Positions 16,688 to 26,928 are shown, counted from the stretch's first letter. The stretch: 64,000 nt of DNA from JAMXLO01 sp963812475 (GCA_963812475.1 CAWEVI010000028.1:1-64000), one strand, 5' to 3'. The notes: generated from the letters alone by a model not told the origin. A program made the numbers and translations.

Positions 16688-16833
16688 TTCCCGGCCGAAT
16701 GCCGGCGTCGGCGCGTTCGCCAGCCGGATCGCCGCGCGTGGGTTGATTTTCCCGCTGCGAAATGGGACCGGTTCCCCAACGCCGACCCACCGGCCGGCTT
16801 GGCGCCGGCGCATCCCATCGCGGAGCGGAAGAC

Positions 16834-17637
16834 ATGACCAGGACGGTGGCGATCGGCGGCCTCGGCGCGATCGGGCTCAAGCTGGCACGGGCGTTGGATG
16901 GTGGCATTGACGGACTGCGGCTGATCGCTGTGGCGGCAGGCGACCAGACCAAGGCGCGGGCCAACCTGCAAGGTTTTCGCATACCGCCGCGCCTGGTCTC
17001 GCTCGCGGAACTGGCGGATGCCGACATCGTGGTCGAGGCAGCGCCGGCCGCGGTGTTCGACAAGATTGCCGGCCCAGCGATCGAGGCCAGCCGTATCTTC
17101 GTGCCGGCGTCGGTCGGCGCGCTGCTGCCGCGCATGCACCTGGTGCGCCGCGCGCAGGAAACCGGGGCACGCATCGTGGTGCCGACCGGCGCGTTGCTGG
17201 GCCTCGATGCCGTGCGTGCCGCCGCCGAGGGCCGCGTGGAGAGCGTCACCATCGAAAGCCGCAAGCCGCCGCGCGGATTGGAGGGCGCGCCCTATCTGGT
17301 GCAGCACGGTATCGACGTGAGCCGCATCGATGCGCCGCAGCGTGTGTTCGAAGGCAATGCGTTCGATGCCGCCGCCGGATTCCCCGCGAATGTGAATGTG
17401 GCGGCGGCGCTGGCCCTGGCCGGCATCGGGCCGATACGCACCCGTGTCGAGATCTGGGCCGATCCGACCATCACCCGCAACATCCATACGATCCGGGTGG
17501 AAGCTGAGTCGGCGCGCTTCACGATGACCATCGAGAACGTGCCGAGCCCGGAAAATCCACGCACCGGTCAGATCACCGCGCTGTCGATGCTGGCCTGCCT
17601 GCGCGGACTGGTGGCGACGCTGAAGGTGGGGACCTGA
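16834..17637 (+). CDS. nadX: L-aspartate dehydrogenase
   Basis: 267 residues. The N-terminal Rossmann motif VAIGGLGAIGLKLARAL is followed by DIVVEAAPAAVFDKIAGPAI, the Ser/Gly-rich substrate loop VPTGALLGLDAVRAAAEG, and the C-terminal aspartate-DH domain with AGFPANVNVAAALALAGIGP and TRNIHTIRVEAESARF. Known reaction: NAD(P)-dependent oxidation of aspartate to iminoaspartate, which feeds quinolinate and NAD synthesis. Usual length for the family is about 265. It stands next to a small membrane protein gene 15 bases downstream. Confidence 0.85.
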   Translation: MTRTVAIGGLGAIGLKLARALDGGIDGLRLIAVAAGDQTKARANLQGFRIPPRLVSLAELADADIVVEAAPAAVFDKIAGPAIEASRIFVPASVGALLPRMHLVRRAQETGARIVVPTGALLGLDAVRAAAEGRVESVTIESRKPPRGLEGAPYLVQHGIDVSRIDAPQRVFEGNAFDAAAGFPANVNVAAALALAGIGPIRTRVEIWADPTITRNIHTIRVEAESARFTMTIENVPSPENPRTGQITALSMLACLRGLVATLKVGT

Positions 17638-17652
17638 CGGAACGCCGGCAGA

Positions 17653-17979
17653 ATGCTTGCGGAACTGCTGTATTTCGTCTCGATCGCGTTGTTCGCATTC
17701 GCGGTACTCGCGACCTTGCGGGTCCCCGAGAGCAACTGGCTCGTCGCCTGCATCTTCCCGGTTTTCATTGCGTGCATCCTGGGCTTCATGATGTCGATCT
17801 ACGCCTGGTCGGAGTACGGCACACCGCTGGGAGCCGGCTCGCTGATCGTGCCACTGGCCGCGGTCGTATTCATCCGAAAGCCGCTGTCGACGCGCACTCT
17901 GTTCATCGTGATCTGCGGCGCGACCGTCGTCGGCCTGATCTGTGCCCGTTTTGCTTTTCTGGCGGCCGATCTCGGCTGA
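17653..17979 (+). CDS. Small three-helix membrane protein
   Basis: 108 residues, very hydrophobic, with three to four predicted helices (ELLYFVSIALFAFAVLATL, VACIFPVFIACILGFMMSIY, LIVPLAAVVFI and LFIVICGATVVGLICARFAF). I do not recognise a family. It lies 15 bases after nadX and may be translated from the same transcript. Confidence 0.6.
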   Translation: MLAELLYFVSIALFAFAVLATLRVPESNWLVACIFPVFIACILGFMMSIYAWSEYGTPLGAGSLIVPLAAVVFIRKPLSTRTLFIVICGATVVGLICARFAFLAADLG

Positions 17980-18322
17980 TTGCCTGTCAAAATCCGGCAT
18001 CATTGGGGCTGCTCGGTTTCAATCGGGCGAAAATCCTTGCTGTGAGGGGGACGCCGGGACGTCCCGGGTCCTTGTTTGTGCCATCCCACAATTGTTTAAG
18101 TGTGCTGCGCCAACCAGTCCGAAACGACCTGGAGGTATCCCGACGCTCACTCATCCCCTCATTCCTGTAGCGCATAAAAGAATTGGGCGGCCATAGGGGC
18201 GATTCCGAATAGAATTTATCGATCGCCACCGATGACACATTCTTGCGAAATCGCCGAGGCGATTCCCCGCTCCACCGCAACCGGCGAGTTTGTCCGCGGG
18301 CAACGCCGAGTTGGGGGATACG
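17980..18322. other. Spacer upstream of the IS4-family transposase
   Basis: No gene is supported here. The left boundary of the IS should lie in this stretch, but I could not match a convincing inverted repeat with the sequence after the transposase stop. Confidence 0.4.
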
Positions 18323-19483
18323 ATGGTCATCCGGGAACAGCGGTTCTCGTTCAACCAAGTGCGGCAGGCCTTGGGCAGCGTGCTCGACCACGACCTTCAC
18401 GCCAAGCGCGTCGGCTCGCTCTGCGATGCCACCCTCGGCGTGCTGCGCAGCGCTTCGCTTGCGGTCTGCATGATCGGTCAGGGCCTCGCCGCCGCACGTG
18501 GCCTGAGCCCCAAGCATGCCACCAAACAGGTGGATCGCCTGCTCTCCAACCCGATGATCAACGTCGACGATATCCTTGTTCGCTGGGTGCCCTACGTCGT
18601 CGGCGCACGCGACGCCATCGTGGTGGCATTGGACTGGACCGATTTCGATGCCGACAAACAAGCCACCATCATGTTGTCCCTGGTCACCGATCACGGGCGT
18701 GCCACACCCTTGGTATGGCTGACCGTCGACAAGTGCACGCTCAAGAACAACCGCAGCCGCTACGAGCATCGTGTGCTGGTGCGGCTGGCCGAACTGCTGC
18801 CGGCCGACATCAAGGTGTGCGTTGTCGCCGACCGCGGCTTCGGCGACCAAAAACTCTACCGGGTGCTGACCGAGGAGTTGTATTTCGACTACGTCATCCG
18901 CTTCCGCGGCAACATTGCCGTCACCGCCACCACCGGCGAAACCCGCACCGCCGCCGCCTGGGTGCGACCGGGCGGACGCGCACGCGTGCTGCGCGGCGCC
19001 GCGGTCACTGCCGATCGCTATGCGGTGGGAACCGTGGTCTGCGTTCAGGACCCGGACATGAAGCACGCCTGGTGTCTGGCCGCCAGCAGCACCGATGCCA
19101 CCGCCAAGCAATTGATCGACTACTACGGCCGTCGCTGGGGCATTGAGTGCGCGCTGCGCGATACCAAGGATCTGCGCTTCGGCATGGGTATGGGCGCGAT
19201 GCATGTGAATTCCCCCGGACGGCGCGACCGGCTATGGCTGATCAACGCCTTTGCGGTGGTGCTCCTGACGTTGCTCGGCGCCGCCGGCGAAGCGCTGGGC
19301 TATGATCGGATGCTCAAGACCAACACGACCAAGCGCCGCGTCCACTCGTTGTTCCGCCAAGGCTGCATGCTCTACGACCTGATCCCCATGATGCCGGAAG
19401 CCAGGCTGCGTCCACTGATGCAGCGCTTCTCCGGCATGCTGCACGAGCAGCCGCTCTTCGCAGACGTTTTCGGGCCGATCTGA
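18323..19483 (+). CDS. IS4-family transposase
   Basis: 386 residues from ATG 18323; an upstream in-frame start at 18290 is less likely. DDE features: first Asp in VVALDWTDFDADKQ, second in VCVVADRGFGDQKLYRVL, and the Glu within the YREK-type motif YYGRRWGIECALRDTKDLRFG. N-terminal LGSVLDHDLHAKRVGSLCDA is the DNA-binding region common to IS4 relatives. The reading frame is intact. Its right side abuts an ORF-less group II intron that begins 27 bases after the stop codon. Confidence 0.88.
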   Translation: MVIREQRFSFNQVRQALGSVLDHDLHAKRVGSLCDATLGVLRSASLAVCMIGQGLAAARGLSPKHATKQVDRLLSNPMINVDDILVRWVPYVVGARDAIVVALDWTDFDADKQATIMLSLVTDHGRATPLVWLTVDKCTLKNNRSRYEHRVLVRLAELLPADIKVCVVADRGFGDQKLYRVLTEELYFDYVIRFRGNIAVTATTGETRTAAAWVRPGGRARVLRGAAVTADRYAVGTVVCVQDPDMKHAWCLAASSTDATAKQLIDYYGRRWGIECALRDTKDLRFGMGMGAMHVNSPGRRDRLWLINAFAVVLLTLLGAAGEALGYDRMLKTNTTKRRVHSLFRQGCMLYDLIPMMPEARLRPLMQRFSGMLHEQPLFADVFGPI

Positions 19484-19510
19484 AAAATGCGGGGAGTTTG
19501 TGTCAAGAAG

Positions 19511-20140
19511 GTGCGCAAGCGCCATGCTGTACGAGAGATGAAGGTGGACCCTTCGGAGCCGCCCTGCAGGGGGAGGCTTCAAACAGCCATAAGCTGCTTC
19601 GGCTGCAAGGTTGCGGTGGTGAACGTTATGGAAAAGGCGCGACAGTGATCGCGTCATGTGTGGATTGGAGAGACGAGCGCAAGCGAACCCTTGACGATGC
19701 ATCGAAACATTTTCCAACGACGCCAAAACCGGGGTCAACTCCCTGCTCCGGGATAAAAGCATGGAAGACGCCTGCTTACTGTCCATGTGGCGTCCGGTGT
19801 AGAGGGGGCGTGACTCCAATCTGGGCTTTCGTACGGAACTTGAGAACCTGGACGGCGATGCCAAGGGAAAAGACACAAGTGGAGAAACCACGAGGTCGAA
19901 AGTACCGATGCGCCGCCCAGGGGCGGACTCCTCCGTAGTAGCGGTGACGTGGGGTAATGCCCACCGAGCGAAGGGAGGGGGTCACCCGCGTCGGAATCAA
20001 CGGGCCAACGGGAGACCGGAGGAGCCCATCGGTTTCGACGGAAGGCGGCAGCCTTCGGTGGGTGGCACGAGCCGGATGAATTGAGAGGTTCACGTCCGGT
20101 TCTGTGAGAGGCTCGGGGTGAAATTCCCCGGGCCTACTCG
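19511..20140 (+). mobile_element. ORF-less bacterial group II intron
   Basis: The 5' end GTGCGC (19511) is the group II start consensus. Core domain segments follow, for example CGTACGGAACTTGAGAACC, GGGAAAAGACACAAGTGG and GACTCCTCCGTAGTAGCGG. Near the 3' end is a canonical 34-base domain V (GAGCCGGATG ... CACGTCCGGTTC), and then a perfect domain VI stem in which GGCTCGGGG pairs with CCCCGGGCC, ending ...CCTACTCG. Total length is about 630 bases, and there is no reverse transcriptase/maturase gene in the domain IV position. It should depend on a maturase supplied elsewhere. The exact 3' boundary is uncertain by a few bases. Confidence 0.85.
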
Positions 20141-20617
20141 GCCATGAGATCCCGACGAATAGCCGGCCATGATCATGAAGCCGATGACGAACGCCCAATA
20201 GGTGAATGGAAACTGGTACCTGTGGCGTGCCAGGGGAGGACGGTATCCAACGTCTACGTTCAAAAAGCCGGTGCCGTTCGGGAAGAGGATATCTTCCTCG
20301 CGTCCCAAGCCAGTCTCGATCGTGTCGAGCAGTGCTCGACTACGTTTGTGTATGAGTAGCGCTACCCAGGAGATCAGCGCTTCGAAGACGGCTATGGAAG
20401 TCGACACATTGCTGCTGATGGCAGCCTGCTTTTGCATGGATTGAATGTATGCGTTCGCAATCAACGCTGCCAGAACGAGAAAGTAGTTGAACATTGTGTT
20501 GATGTGGCCGTGATATAATTGTAGATCTCCAGCAAGTACGTCACACGGTCCTTTCGCCGAGCTTCGACATCCGGCACTGCGATTGTATCGCCGACGATCT
20601 CCCCTCGATCTCTTCAC
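20090..20617 (-). pseudogene. Membrane protein gene truncated at its 3' end by the group II intron
   Basis: Read on the minus strand from GTG 20617 it has coherent coding sequence with three hydrophobic helices (INTMFNYFLVLAALIANAYI, VSTSIAVFEALISWVALLI, YWAFVIGFMIMAGYSSG). Between helices 2 and 3 are basic and acidic loops. At about 20141 the frame enters the group II intron, and the last 17 residues (RVGPGNFTPSLSQNR...) are just antisense intron sequence. The native C-terminus is therefore lost or displaced. I do not recognise the family. Its start is weakly supported because no ribosome site is visible. Confidence 0.6.
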
Positions 20618-20672
20618 GACGAGCCAAGAATAGAAGCAAGATGTTAGGATTCGGGCGAAGTGCTGCCCGTGA

Positions 20673-20987
20673 TCATTCCCGCGCCTCCGGCCCCAGTAAG
20701 GGGATCCGCCGTGGCCGGACGCGCCTGTTCAGGATTGGCCCAGTGGCCAGCCATGCCGCCATGACGCGGCCATCGCACCCGGTTCCGCACCGCATGCGCC
20801 GGAGCACAGAGCCGACCGTCTGATCCTGGCCGTAGAAGCTGGCCAGCTCAGCCACGGCATAGGTCCGCTCGCCACCGCAGCCTGCCGTCATGCAATCCAC
20901 CGACAGATAGAACCCGGTCAACTCGCGCAGGGGGCTGCCGAGGATAGCGACGCGTTGCCCCCGCGCCGATGCGTTTGCCGCTGCCAT
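20673..20987 (-). CDS. Small Cys-containing protein of unknown function
   Basis: About 104 residues from ATG 20987. The sequence looks coding: GSPLRELTGFYLSVDCMTAG, then GERTYAVAELASFYG and TVGSVLRRMRCGTGCDGRV, ending in PRRIPLLGPEARE. Two Cys pairs (DCMTAGC and RCGTGC) could form a zinc site. The pattern resembles short conserved proteins in alphaproteobacteria, but I cannot name a family. Its 5' end overlaps by two bases an upstream in-frame extension of the Liv binding-protein frame; the two genes are divergent. Confidence 0.5.
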   Translation of the reverse strand: MAAANASARGQRVAILGSPLRELTGFYLSVDCMTAGCGGERTYAVAELASFYGQDQTVGSVLRRMRCGTGCDGRVMAAWLATGPILNRRVRPRRIPLLGPEARE

Positions 20988-21090
20988 GCATGGGACATAT
21001 AGGGAACAGAGGAGGTCGTCGAGTTTTTTGGCGCTGCTTGACAGCCTTCGTCTGTCCGATTTCAGTCGCCGGCAAACCAAGGGGGCCTTC

Positions 21091-22329
21091 ATGCATCGTC
21101 TGGCATACGCGATCGCGGCACTCGTGCTGGCGATCGGGATTGGTTCGGCGCGCGCGGCGGACGAGGTGGTGATCGGCGCGCTCTACCCGATGACCGGGCC
21201 GAACGCACAGGTCGGCGCCGATGCGAAGGCGGCGATGGAGACCGCAGCCGAGATCATCAACGGCGGGCACGACATTCCGATGCTGCTCGGCAAGGGCGGC
21301 GGGCTGGACAAGTTGGGCGGGGCGAAGCTGCGGCTGATCTTTGCCGATCATCAGGGCGATCCGCAGAAGGCGCGCGCCGAGGCCGAGCGGCTGATCACCC
21401 AGGACCATGTCGCGGCGCTGATCGGTTCGTATCAGAGCGCCACCGCGGCGACCATCTCGCAGGTTGCCGACCGCTACGAGGTGCCGTACCTGTCGGCCGA
21501 CAATTCGTCGCCGAGTTTGAACCAGCGCGGGCTGAAGTGGTTCTTCCGGACATCGCCGCACGACATCATGTTCACCCAGGCGATGTTCGACTTCTTCCGC
21601 GACATTGGTGCGAAGACCGGGCGGAAGGTGCAGAGCGTCGTGCTGTTCCACGAGGACACGATCTTCGGCACCGACAGCTCGAACGCGCAGAAGCAGATGG
21701 CCGAAGCGGCCGGGATCAAGGTAGTTGCCGATATCCGTTATCGCGGCAACTCACCGTCGCTGTCGGCGGAGGTGCAGCAGATCAAGGCAGCGAATGGCGA
21801 TGTGATCATGCCATCGTCCTACACGTCGGACGCGATCCTGCTGATGCGCGGCCTGCACGATGTCGGCTATGCGCCGAAGGCCATCATGGCGCAGTCGGCG
21901 GGCTTCGCGGAGCAGGCGTTCATCGATGCCGTCGGCCCGCTGGCCGAGGGCGTGATGAGCCGATCCGCGTTTGCGCTCGATGCGGCGAAGACGCGGCCGG
22001 CGATTTCGGCAGTGAATGCGCTGTATCGTGCGCGCAACGGCAAGGACCTGAACGACAACACCGGGCGTGAGATCACCGCGGTGATCGTGCTGGCCGATGC
22101 GATCAACCGCGCGGGCTCGACCGATCCGGAGAAGCTGCGTCAGGCACTGGTGGCCACCGACATTCCCGGCGATCAGACGATCATGCCGTGGAAGGGCGTC
22201 AAGTTTGACGCGACGGGGCAGAACATCGCGGCGACGCCGGTGATTCAGCAGGTCAGGGAGGGAAAATACCACACGATCTATCCGTTCGACGTCGCGGCCG
22301 AGGAAGCGGTGTGGAACGTCGGGAAGTGA
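21091..22329 (+). CDS. Branched-chain amino acid-type ABC transporter, solute-binding protein
   Basis: 412 residues from ATG 21091, chosen because it gives a clean Sec signal peptide (MHRLAYAIAALVLAIGIGSARA). Type I periplasmic-binding fold of the LivJ/LivK class: VIGALYPMTGPNAQVGADAK, a Ser/Thr-rich ligand region GSYQSATAATISQVADRY, FFRTSPHDIMFTQAM and VVLFHEDTIFGTDSS. It is the first gene of a complete importer operon running to 25674. Despite the family name many members bind aromatic acids or other amides, and the monooxygenase at the operon end hints at such a substrate. Confidence 0.9.
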   Translation: MHRLAYAIAALVLAIGIGSARAADEVVIGALYPMTGPNAQVGADAKAAMETAAEIINGGHDIPMLLGKGGGLDKLGGAKLRLIFADHQGDPQKARAEAERLITQDHVAALIGSYQSATAATISQVADRYEVPYLSADNSSPSLNQRGLKWFFRTSPHDIMFTQAMFDFFRDIGAKTGRKVQSVVLFHEDTIFGTDSSNAQKQMAEAAGIKVVADIRYRGNSPSLSAEVQQIKAANGDVIMPSSYTSDAILLMRGLHDVGYAPKAIMAQSAGFAEQAFIDAVGPLAEGVMSRSAFALDAAKTRPAISAVNALYRARNGKDLNDNTGREITAVIVLADAINRAGSTDPEKLRQALVATDIPGDQTIMPWKGVKFDATGQNIAATPVIQQVREGKYHTIYPFDVAAEEAVWNVGK

Positions 22330-22343
22330 TGCCATTGTTATTT

Positions 22344-22382
22344 GTCATGGCTAGGCGTGACCCGGCGTGACCCGGCCATGAC
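22344..22382. repeat. Palindrome-ended intergenic repeat
   Basis: GTCATGGC (22344-22351) and GCCATGAC (22375-22382) form an 8-bp inverted repeat around two direct copies of GCGTGACCCG. A related element lies at 55439-55508 inside the second Liv cluster. It is probably a REP-like repeat. Confidence 0.6.
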
Positions 22383-22391
22383 AGTACAGGA

Positions 22392-23267
22392 ATGACAGCT
22401 GCCATCCTCCTGCAGGTCGTCGTTGGCGGCTTGCTGATGGGGCTGATCTACGCACTCGTCGCCGCCGGGCTCAGCCTGATCTTCGGCCTGATGGACGTGG
22501 TGAATTTCGCGCACGGCGAACTTTTGATGCTGGCGATGTACGCGACGTTCGTCATTTGGCTGGCGACCGGCCTCGATCCGCTGCTGCTGCTGATCCCCGT
22601 CGCACTCATGCTGTTCGCGCTTGGCATTGCAATCTACTACCTGTTGATGGCGCGCGCCCTGTCGGTGCGGTTCAATCGCGGCATGGTGCAGATCTTCGTC
22701 ACATTCGGACTTGCAATCCTGCTGCGCGGCGCAGCCCAGTTCACCTTCGGCAGCGACTTCAAAAGCGTCAGCACGTCGCTGCTTTCGGGTCGAACCATCG
22801 ACATCGCCGGGGTCTTCATCCCGTTGCCGCAGCTTGCCGCCGGCATCGTCAGCCTGCTTGCGTTCGGCCTGCTGCTGCTGATCAGCCGCACCGAATTCGG
22901 CCGCGCCCTGGAAGCGACGCGCGAGGACCGCGACGCGGTGGCGCTGATCGGCATCGATCGCGACCGCATCTTTGCCCTCGGCTGGGGACTTGGCGCCGCG
23001 ACGGTGGGCATTGCCGGGGTGATGCTTGCCACCTTCTATTATGTCTCGCCCAATGTCGGCGCGAACTTCGCGCTGATCGCCTATGTCACCGTGGCACTTG
23101 GCGGCTTCGGCAGTCTGGTCGGTGCGCTGGTGGCGGGGTTGTTGATCGGCCAGGTCGAGGCGCTCACCGCGTTCCTGATCGAGCCGTCGCTCAAGCAGGT
23201 GGGCATGTTCGCGATCTACCTCGGCGTGCTGATGTTCCGCCCGCGCGGTCTGTTCGGCACGCTGTGA
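22392..23267 (+). CDS. Branched-chain amino acid-type ABC transporter permease (LivH class)
   Basis: 291 residues with about eight membrane helices. The LivH signatures are VVGGLLMGLIYALVAAGLSL, FGLMDVVNFAHGELLMLAMY, GRALEATREDRDAVALIGID and VALGGFGSLVGALVAGLLIG. It forms the membrane channel with the LivM-type subunit, whose start codon overlaps its stop (TGATG at 23265-23269). Confidence 0.93.
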   Translation: MTAAILLQVVVGGLLMGLIYALVAAGLSLIFGLMDVVNFAHGELLMLAMYATFVIWLATGLDPLLLLIPVALMLFALGIAIYYLLMARALSVRFNRGMVQIFVTFGLAILLRGAAQFTFGSDFKSVSTSLLSGRTIDIAGVFIPLPQLAAGIVSLLAFGLLLLISRTEFGRALEATREDRDAVALIGIDRDRIFALGWGLGAATVGIAGVMLATFYYVSPNVGANFALIAYVTVALGGFGSLVGALVAGLLIGQVEALTAFLIEPSLKQVGMFAIYLGVLMFRPRGLFGTL

Positions 23268-24277
23268 TGGAAACCTCCATCACCCGGCGGCGCCGCCAGG
23301 AACTTATAATCGGCGGGGCATTGCTGCTGGCGCTTGTGGTGCTGCCACTGCCGATCCACGACGTCTATGCGCGCAACCTGATCATCATCACCGTGCTGTT
23401 CGCCGGTCTGGCCCAGGCGTGGAATATCCTCGGCGGCTATTGCGGGCAGATCTCCCTGAGCCACGCACTGTATTTCGGCGTCGGCGCATATGTATCCACG
23501 CTGTTGCTGACCCGCGTGGGCATTCCGCCGACGCTCGGGATGTTCGCCGGCGGAGCGCTGGGCGGGCTGATGGCACTGCTGGTCGGCTGGCCGTGCTTCC
23601 GCCTGTCGGGCCATTATTACGCGATTGCCACGGTGGTGGTGGGCGAGATCGGTTATCTGCTCGCGCTGAACTGGGACTGGATCGGCGGTGCCACCGGGAT
23701 CAATATTCCTTACGTTCGCTCGGTCGGCGATTCCTGGCTGTGGCTGCAGTTCCGCATCGACAAGCTGCCCTACCACTATGCAGCGCTCGCCTTCGCGTCG
23801 GTCGCGTGGCTGGTGGCGTGGCTGATCGAGGGCTCGCGCTGGGGCTTCGTGTGGCGCGCGGTGAAGGACGATCCGGTGGCGGCGCGGAGCCTCGCCGTGC
23901 GCATCTTCCCGTCCAAGATGGCGGCGGCGGCAATCAGCGGCGCGCTGACCGGCATCGGCGGCGCGATCTATGCGCAGTATGTCGGATACATCGATCCGGA
24001 CAGCGTCCTGTATGGCCAATTGTCCATACTGATTCCGCTGCCGGCGGTGCTCGGCGGCGTCGGCACGCTGTGGGGACCGCTGGTCGGCGCGGCGGTGCTC
24101 ATCCCGCTGTCCGAACTGACCCGCTCATATCTCGGCGGTTCCGGCAGCGGGGTCGATCTTATGATCTACGGCGCCTTGATCGTTGTCGTGGCGCTTGCGC
24201 GGCCGCAGGGTCTGGCCAGCCTGATCGGCGTCCGCGTGCGGGCGCCCGCGGGAGCGGACGATGCCGCGGCTGCTTGA
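23267..24277 (+). CDS. Branched-chain amino acid-type ABC transporter permease (LivM class)
   Basis: 336 residues. LivM marks: AQAWNILGGYCGQISLSHAL, FGVGAYVSTLLLTRVGIPP, CFRLSGHYYAIATVVVGEIG, WRAVKDDPVAARSLAV and PAVLGGVGTLWGPLVGAA. It pairs with the preceding permease. The last 17 bases overlap the next ATPase gene, a sign of translational coupling. The C-terminal tail is Ala-rich (RAPAGADDAAAA). Confidence 0.93.
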   Translation: METSITRRRRQELIIGGALLLALVVLPLPIHDVYARNLIIITVLFAGLAQAWNILGGYCGQISLSHALYFGVGAYVSTLLLTRVGIPPTLGMFAGGALGGLMALLVGWPCFRLSGHYYAIATVVVGEIGYLLALNWDWIGGATGINIPYVRSVGDSWLWLQFRIDKLPYHYAALAFASVAWLVAWLIEGSRWGFVWRAVKDDPVAARSLAVRIFPSKMAAAAISGALTGIGGAIYAQYVGYIDPDSVLYGQLSILIPLPAVLGGVGTLWGPLVGAAVLIPLSELTRSYLGGSGSGVDLMIYGALIVVVALARPQGLASLIGVRVRAPAGADDAAAA

Positions 24278-24975
24278 GGTCGACAATGTCAGCAAGTCTT
24301 TCGGCGGCGTTGCGGCCAATGTCGATATCAGCTTCGACGTGCGCGAGGGAGAAATCCTTGGGCTGATCGGGCCAAATGGCGCGGGCAAGACCTCGCTGTT
24401 CAACGTGATATCCGGCGAGGTGGTGCCCGACGTGGGCGAGGTACGGCTCGCCGGAAACCGCGTCTCCGGACTGCCGCCGGAGCAGTGTTCGTTGCTCGGT
24501 ATCGCCCGCACCTTCCAGGTCGTGCGCAGCTTCGATTCCATGACGGTGCTGGAGAACGTCATGGTCGGCGCCTATGCCCGGCTGTCGCGCACGCGTCCCG
24601 CGATGGCGCGCGCGCTGGAGACGCTGGCGTTCACCGGTCTTGCCGCCCGTGCCGACATCCCCGCGCATTCGCTCACGCCGGCCGAGAAGCGGCGGCTGGA
24701 AGTAGCCCGCGCACTGGCCACCGAGCCGCGCCTGCTGCTGCTCGACGAGATGCTGACCGGCCTCACGCCAGTCGAGGCGCAGTCCGGCGTGCAGCTGATC
24801 CGCGACGTGCGTGCACGCGGCATAACGGTGATGATGGTGGAGCACGTCATGGAAGTGCTGCTGCCGTTGGTGGATCGCGCCGTGGTGCTGGATCTCGGCC
24901 GCGTGCTGACGATCGGCGCGCCGCGGGATGTGGTGCGCAATCCCGACGTGATTCGCGCCTATCTCGGCGATCGCT

Positions 24976-24989
<14 letters not shown>
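24261..24989 (+). CDS. ABC transporter ATP-binding protein (LivG class)
   Basis: 242 residues. Walker A is GLIGPNGAGKTSLFNVISG, Walker B is RLLLLDEMLTGL and the H-loop is VMMVEHVMEV. The signature motif is altered to SLTPAEKRRLEVARAL, lacking the usual LSGGQ; such LTPAEKRR forms are common in this subgroup. It powers import with the LivF-class partner, whose start lies 14 bases before this stop. Confidence 0.92.
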
Positions 24990-25674
<685 letters not shown>

Positions 25675-25677
25675 CGG

Positions 25678-26928
25678 ATGCATGTGCTGATCGTGGGCGG
25701 CGGAATCGGCGGTCTGGCGACGGCGCTGTCGCTCCACGCCGTCGGCATAAGATGCTCTGTGTTCGAGCAGGTGCGCGAGTTGCGCGAACTCGGCGTGGGC
25801 ATCAACACCCTGCCGCACGCGATCAAGGAGCTCGCCGCGCTCGGTCTGCTGACGGAGCTGGACCGCGTCGGCATCCGTACACGTGAGCTGATCTATGCCA
25901 ACCGCTTCGGCCAGGTGGTGTGGCGCGAACTGCGCGGTACCGACGCCGGCTTCGACGCGCCGCAATTCTCCATCCATCGTGGTCGGTTGCATGGTGTGCT
26001 GCTCGAGGCGGTGCGCGCGCGGCTGGGTGACGATGCGGTGCGGACCGGATGTCGCTTGTTATCGTTTGTCGAGCGCGGCGAGCACGTTGTGGCGCGGTTC
26101 GAGCGGCGTGATGCGGCCGATACGTTCGACGCCGACGGCGACGTGCTGGTCGGCGCCGATGGCATCCATTCGACCGTGCGCGCCGCGTTCCATCCGGACG
26201 AGGGCCCGCCGGTGTGGAACGGCATGATGCTGTGGCGTGGCGCGACGGACTGGCCGGTGCATGTCGATGGCCGCACCATGGTGATCGCCGGCGGCATGGG
26301 GCAGAAGTTCGTGTTCTATCCGATCCATGCCGACCCGGCTGCGCCCGGGCGGCGGCTCACCAACTGGGCGGTGATGGCTCGCATCAGCCACGGCACGGGC
26401 GCTCCGCCACGGCGCGAGGACTGGAACCGCGAGGGGCGCTGGAACGAGGTGGAGCCGTTCGTGCGCAATCGGTTCCGGCTCGATTTTGTCGATCCGCTGG
26501 CGCTGATCCGCGCCACCGGGACGTTCTACGAATACCCGATGTGCGATCGCGACCCGTTGCCGCGCTGGTCGTTCGGCCGCGCCACGCTGCTCGGTGACGC
26601 GGCGCATCCGATGTATCCGGTGGGATCCAACGGCGCGAGTCAGGCGGTACTGGATGCGCGTGCCCTGGCCCGGCATTTGGCAGGCGGTGGCGGCGTGCCG
26701 GCGGCGCTCGCCGCATACGACGCCGAGCGCCGGCCGATGACGGCGGAGATCGTGCTCAACAATCGCAAGGGCGGTCCGGAGCGGGTGATCAACGTCCTGG
26801 AGGAGCGCGCACCGGACGGGTTCACCGATGTCGATGCGGTTGCCTCGTACGCCGAGCGCGAGACGATCGTGCGCGGCTATGCCTCGATGTCCGGCTTCGC
26901 CCGCGAGCAGGTGAACGCGCCGCGCTGA
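25678..26928 (+). CDS. FAD-dependent aromatic-ring monooxygenase-like protein
   Basis: 416 residues. The N-terminal dinucleotide fold VLIVGGGIGGLATALSLHAV, the DG motif VLVGADGIHSTVRAAF and the GD motif RATLLGDAAHPMYPVGSNGA identify a group A flavin hydroxylase related to salicylate or p-hydroxybenzoate hydroxylases. The N[G/A]-rich SNGASQAVLDARALARHL segment caps the flavin site. As the final gene of a Liv-type importer operon (3-base gap) it probably acts on the imported compound. The substrate is not determined by sequence. Confidence 0.85.
   Translation: MHVLIVGGGIGGLATALSLHAVGIRCSVFEQVRELRELGVGINTLPHAIKELAALGLLTELDRVGIRTRELIYANRFGQVVWRELRGTDAGFDAPQFSIHRGRLHGVLLEAVRARLGDDAVRTGCRLLSFVERGEHVVARFERRDAADTFDADGDVLVGADGIHSTVRAAFHPDEGPPVWNGMMLWRGATDWPVHVDGRTMVIAGGMGQKFVFYPIHADPAAPGRRLTNWAVMARISHGTGAPPRREDWNREGRWNEVEPFVRNRFRLDFVDPLALIRATGTFYEYPMCDRDPLPRWSFGRATLLGDAAHPMYPVGSNGASQAVLDARALARHLAGGGGVPAALAAYDAERRPMTAEIVLNNRKGGPERVINVLEERAPDGFTDVDAVASYAERETIVRGYASMSGFAREQVNAPR

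Noticed and set aside
16688..16833. tRNA-His 3' end as an integration site
   Set aside because: No integrase or duplicated tRNA end lies nearby; the next gene is an ordinary metabolic gene.
17987..19204. Long minus-strand open frame of 405 codons over the IS4 region
   Set aside because: It is a GC-driven shadow of the IS4 transposase frame, with His/Gln-rich composition typical of antisense translation.
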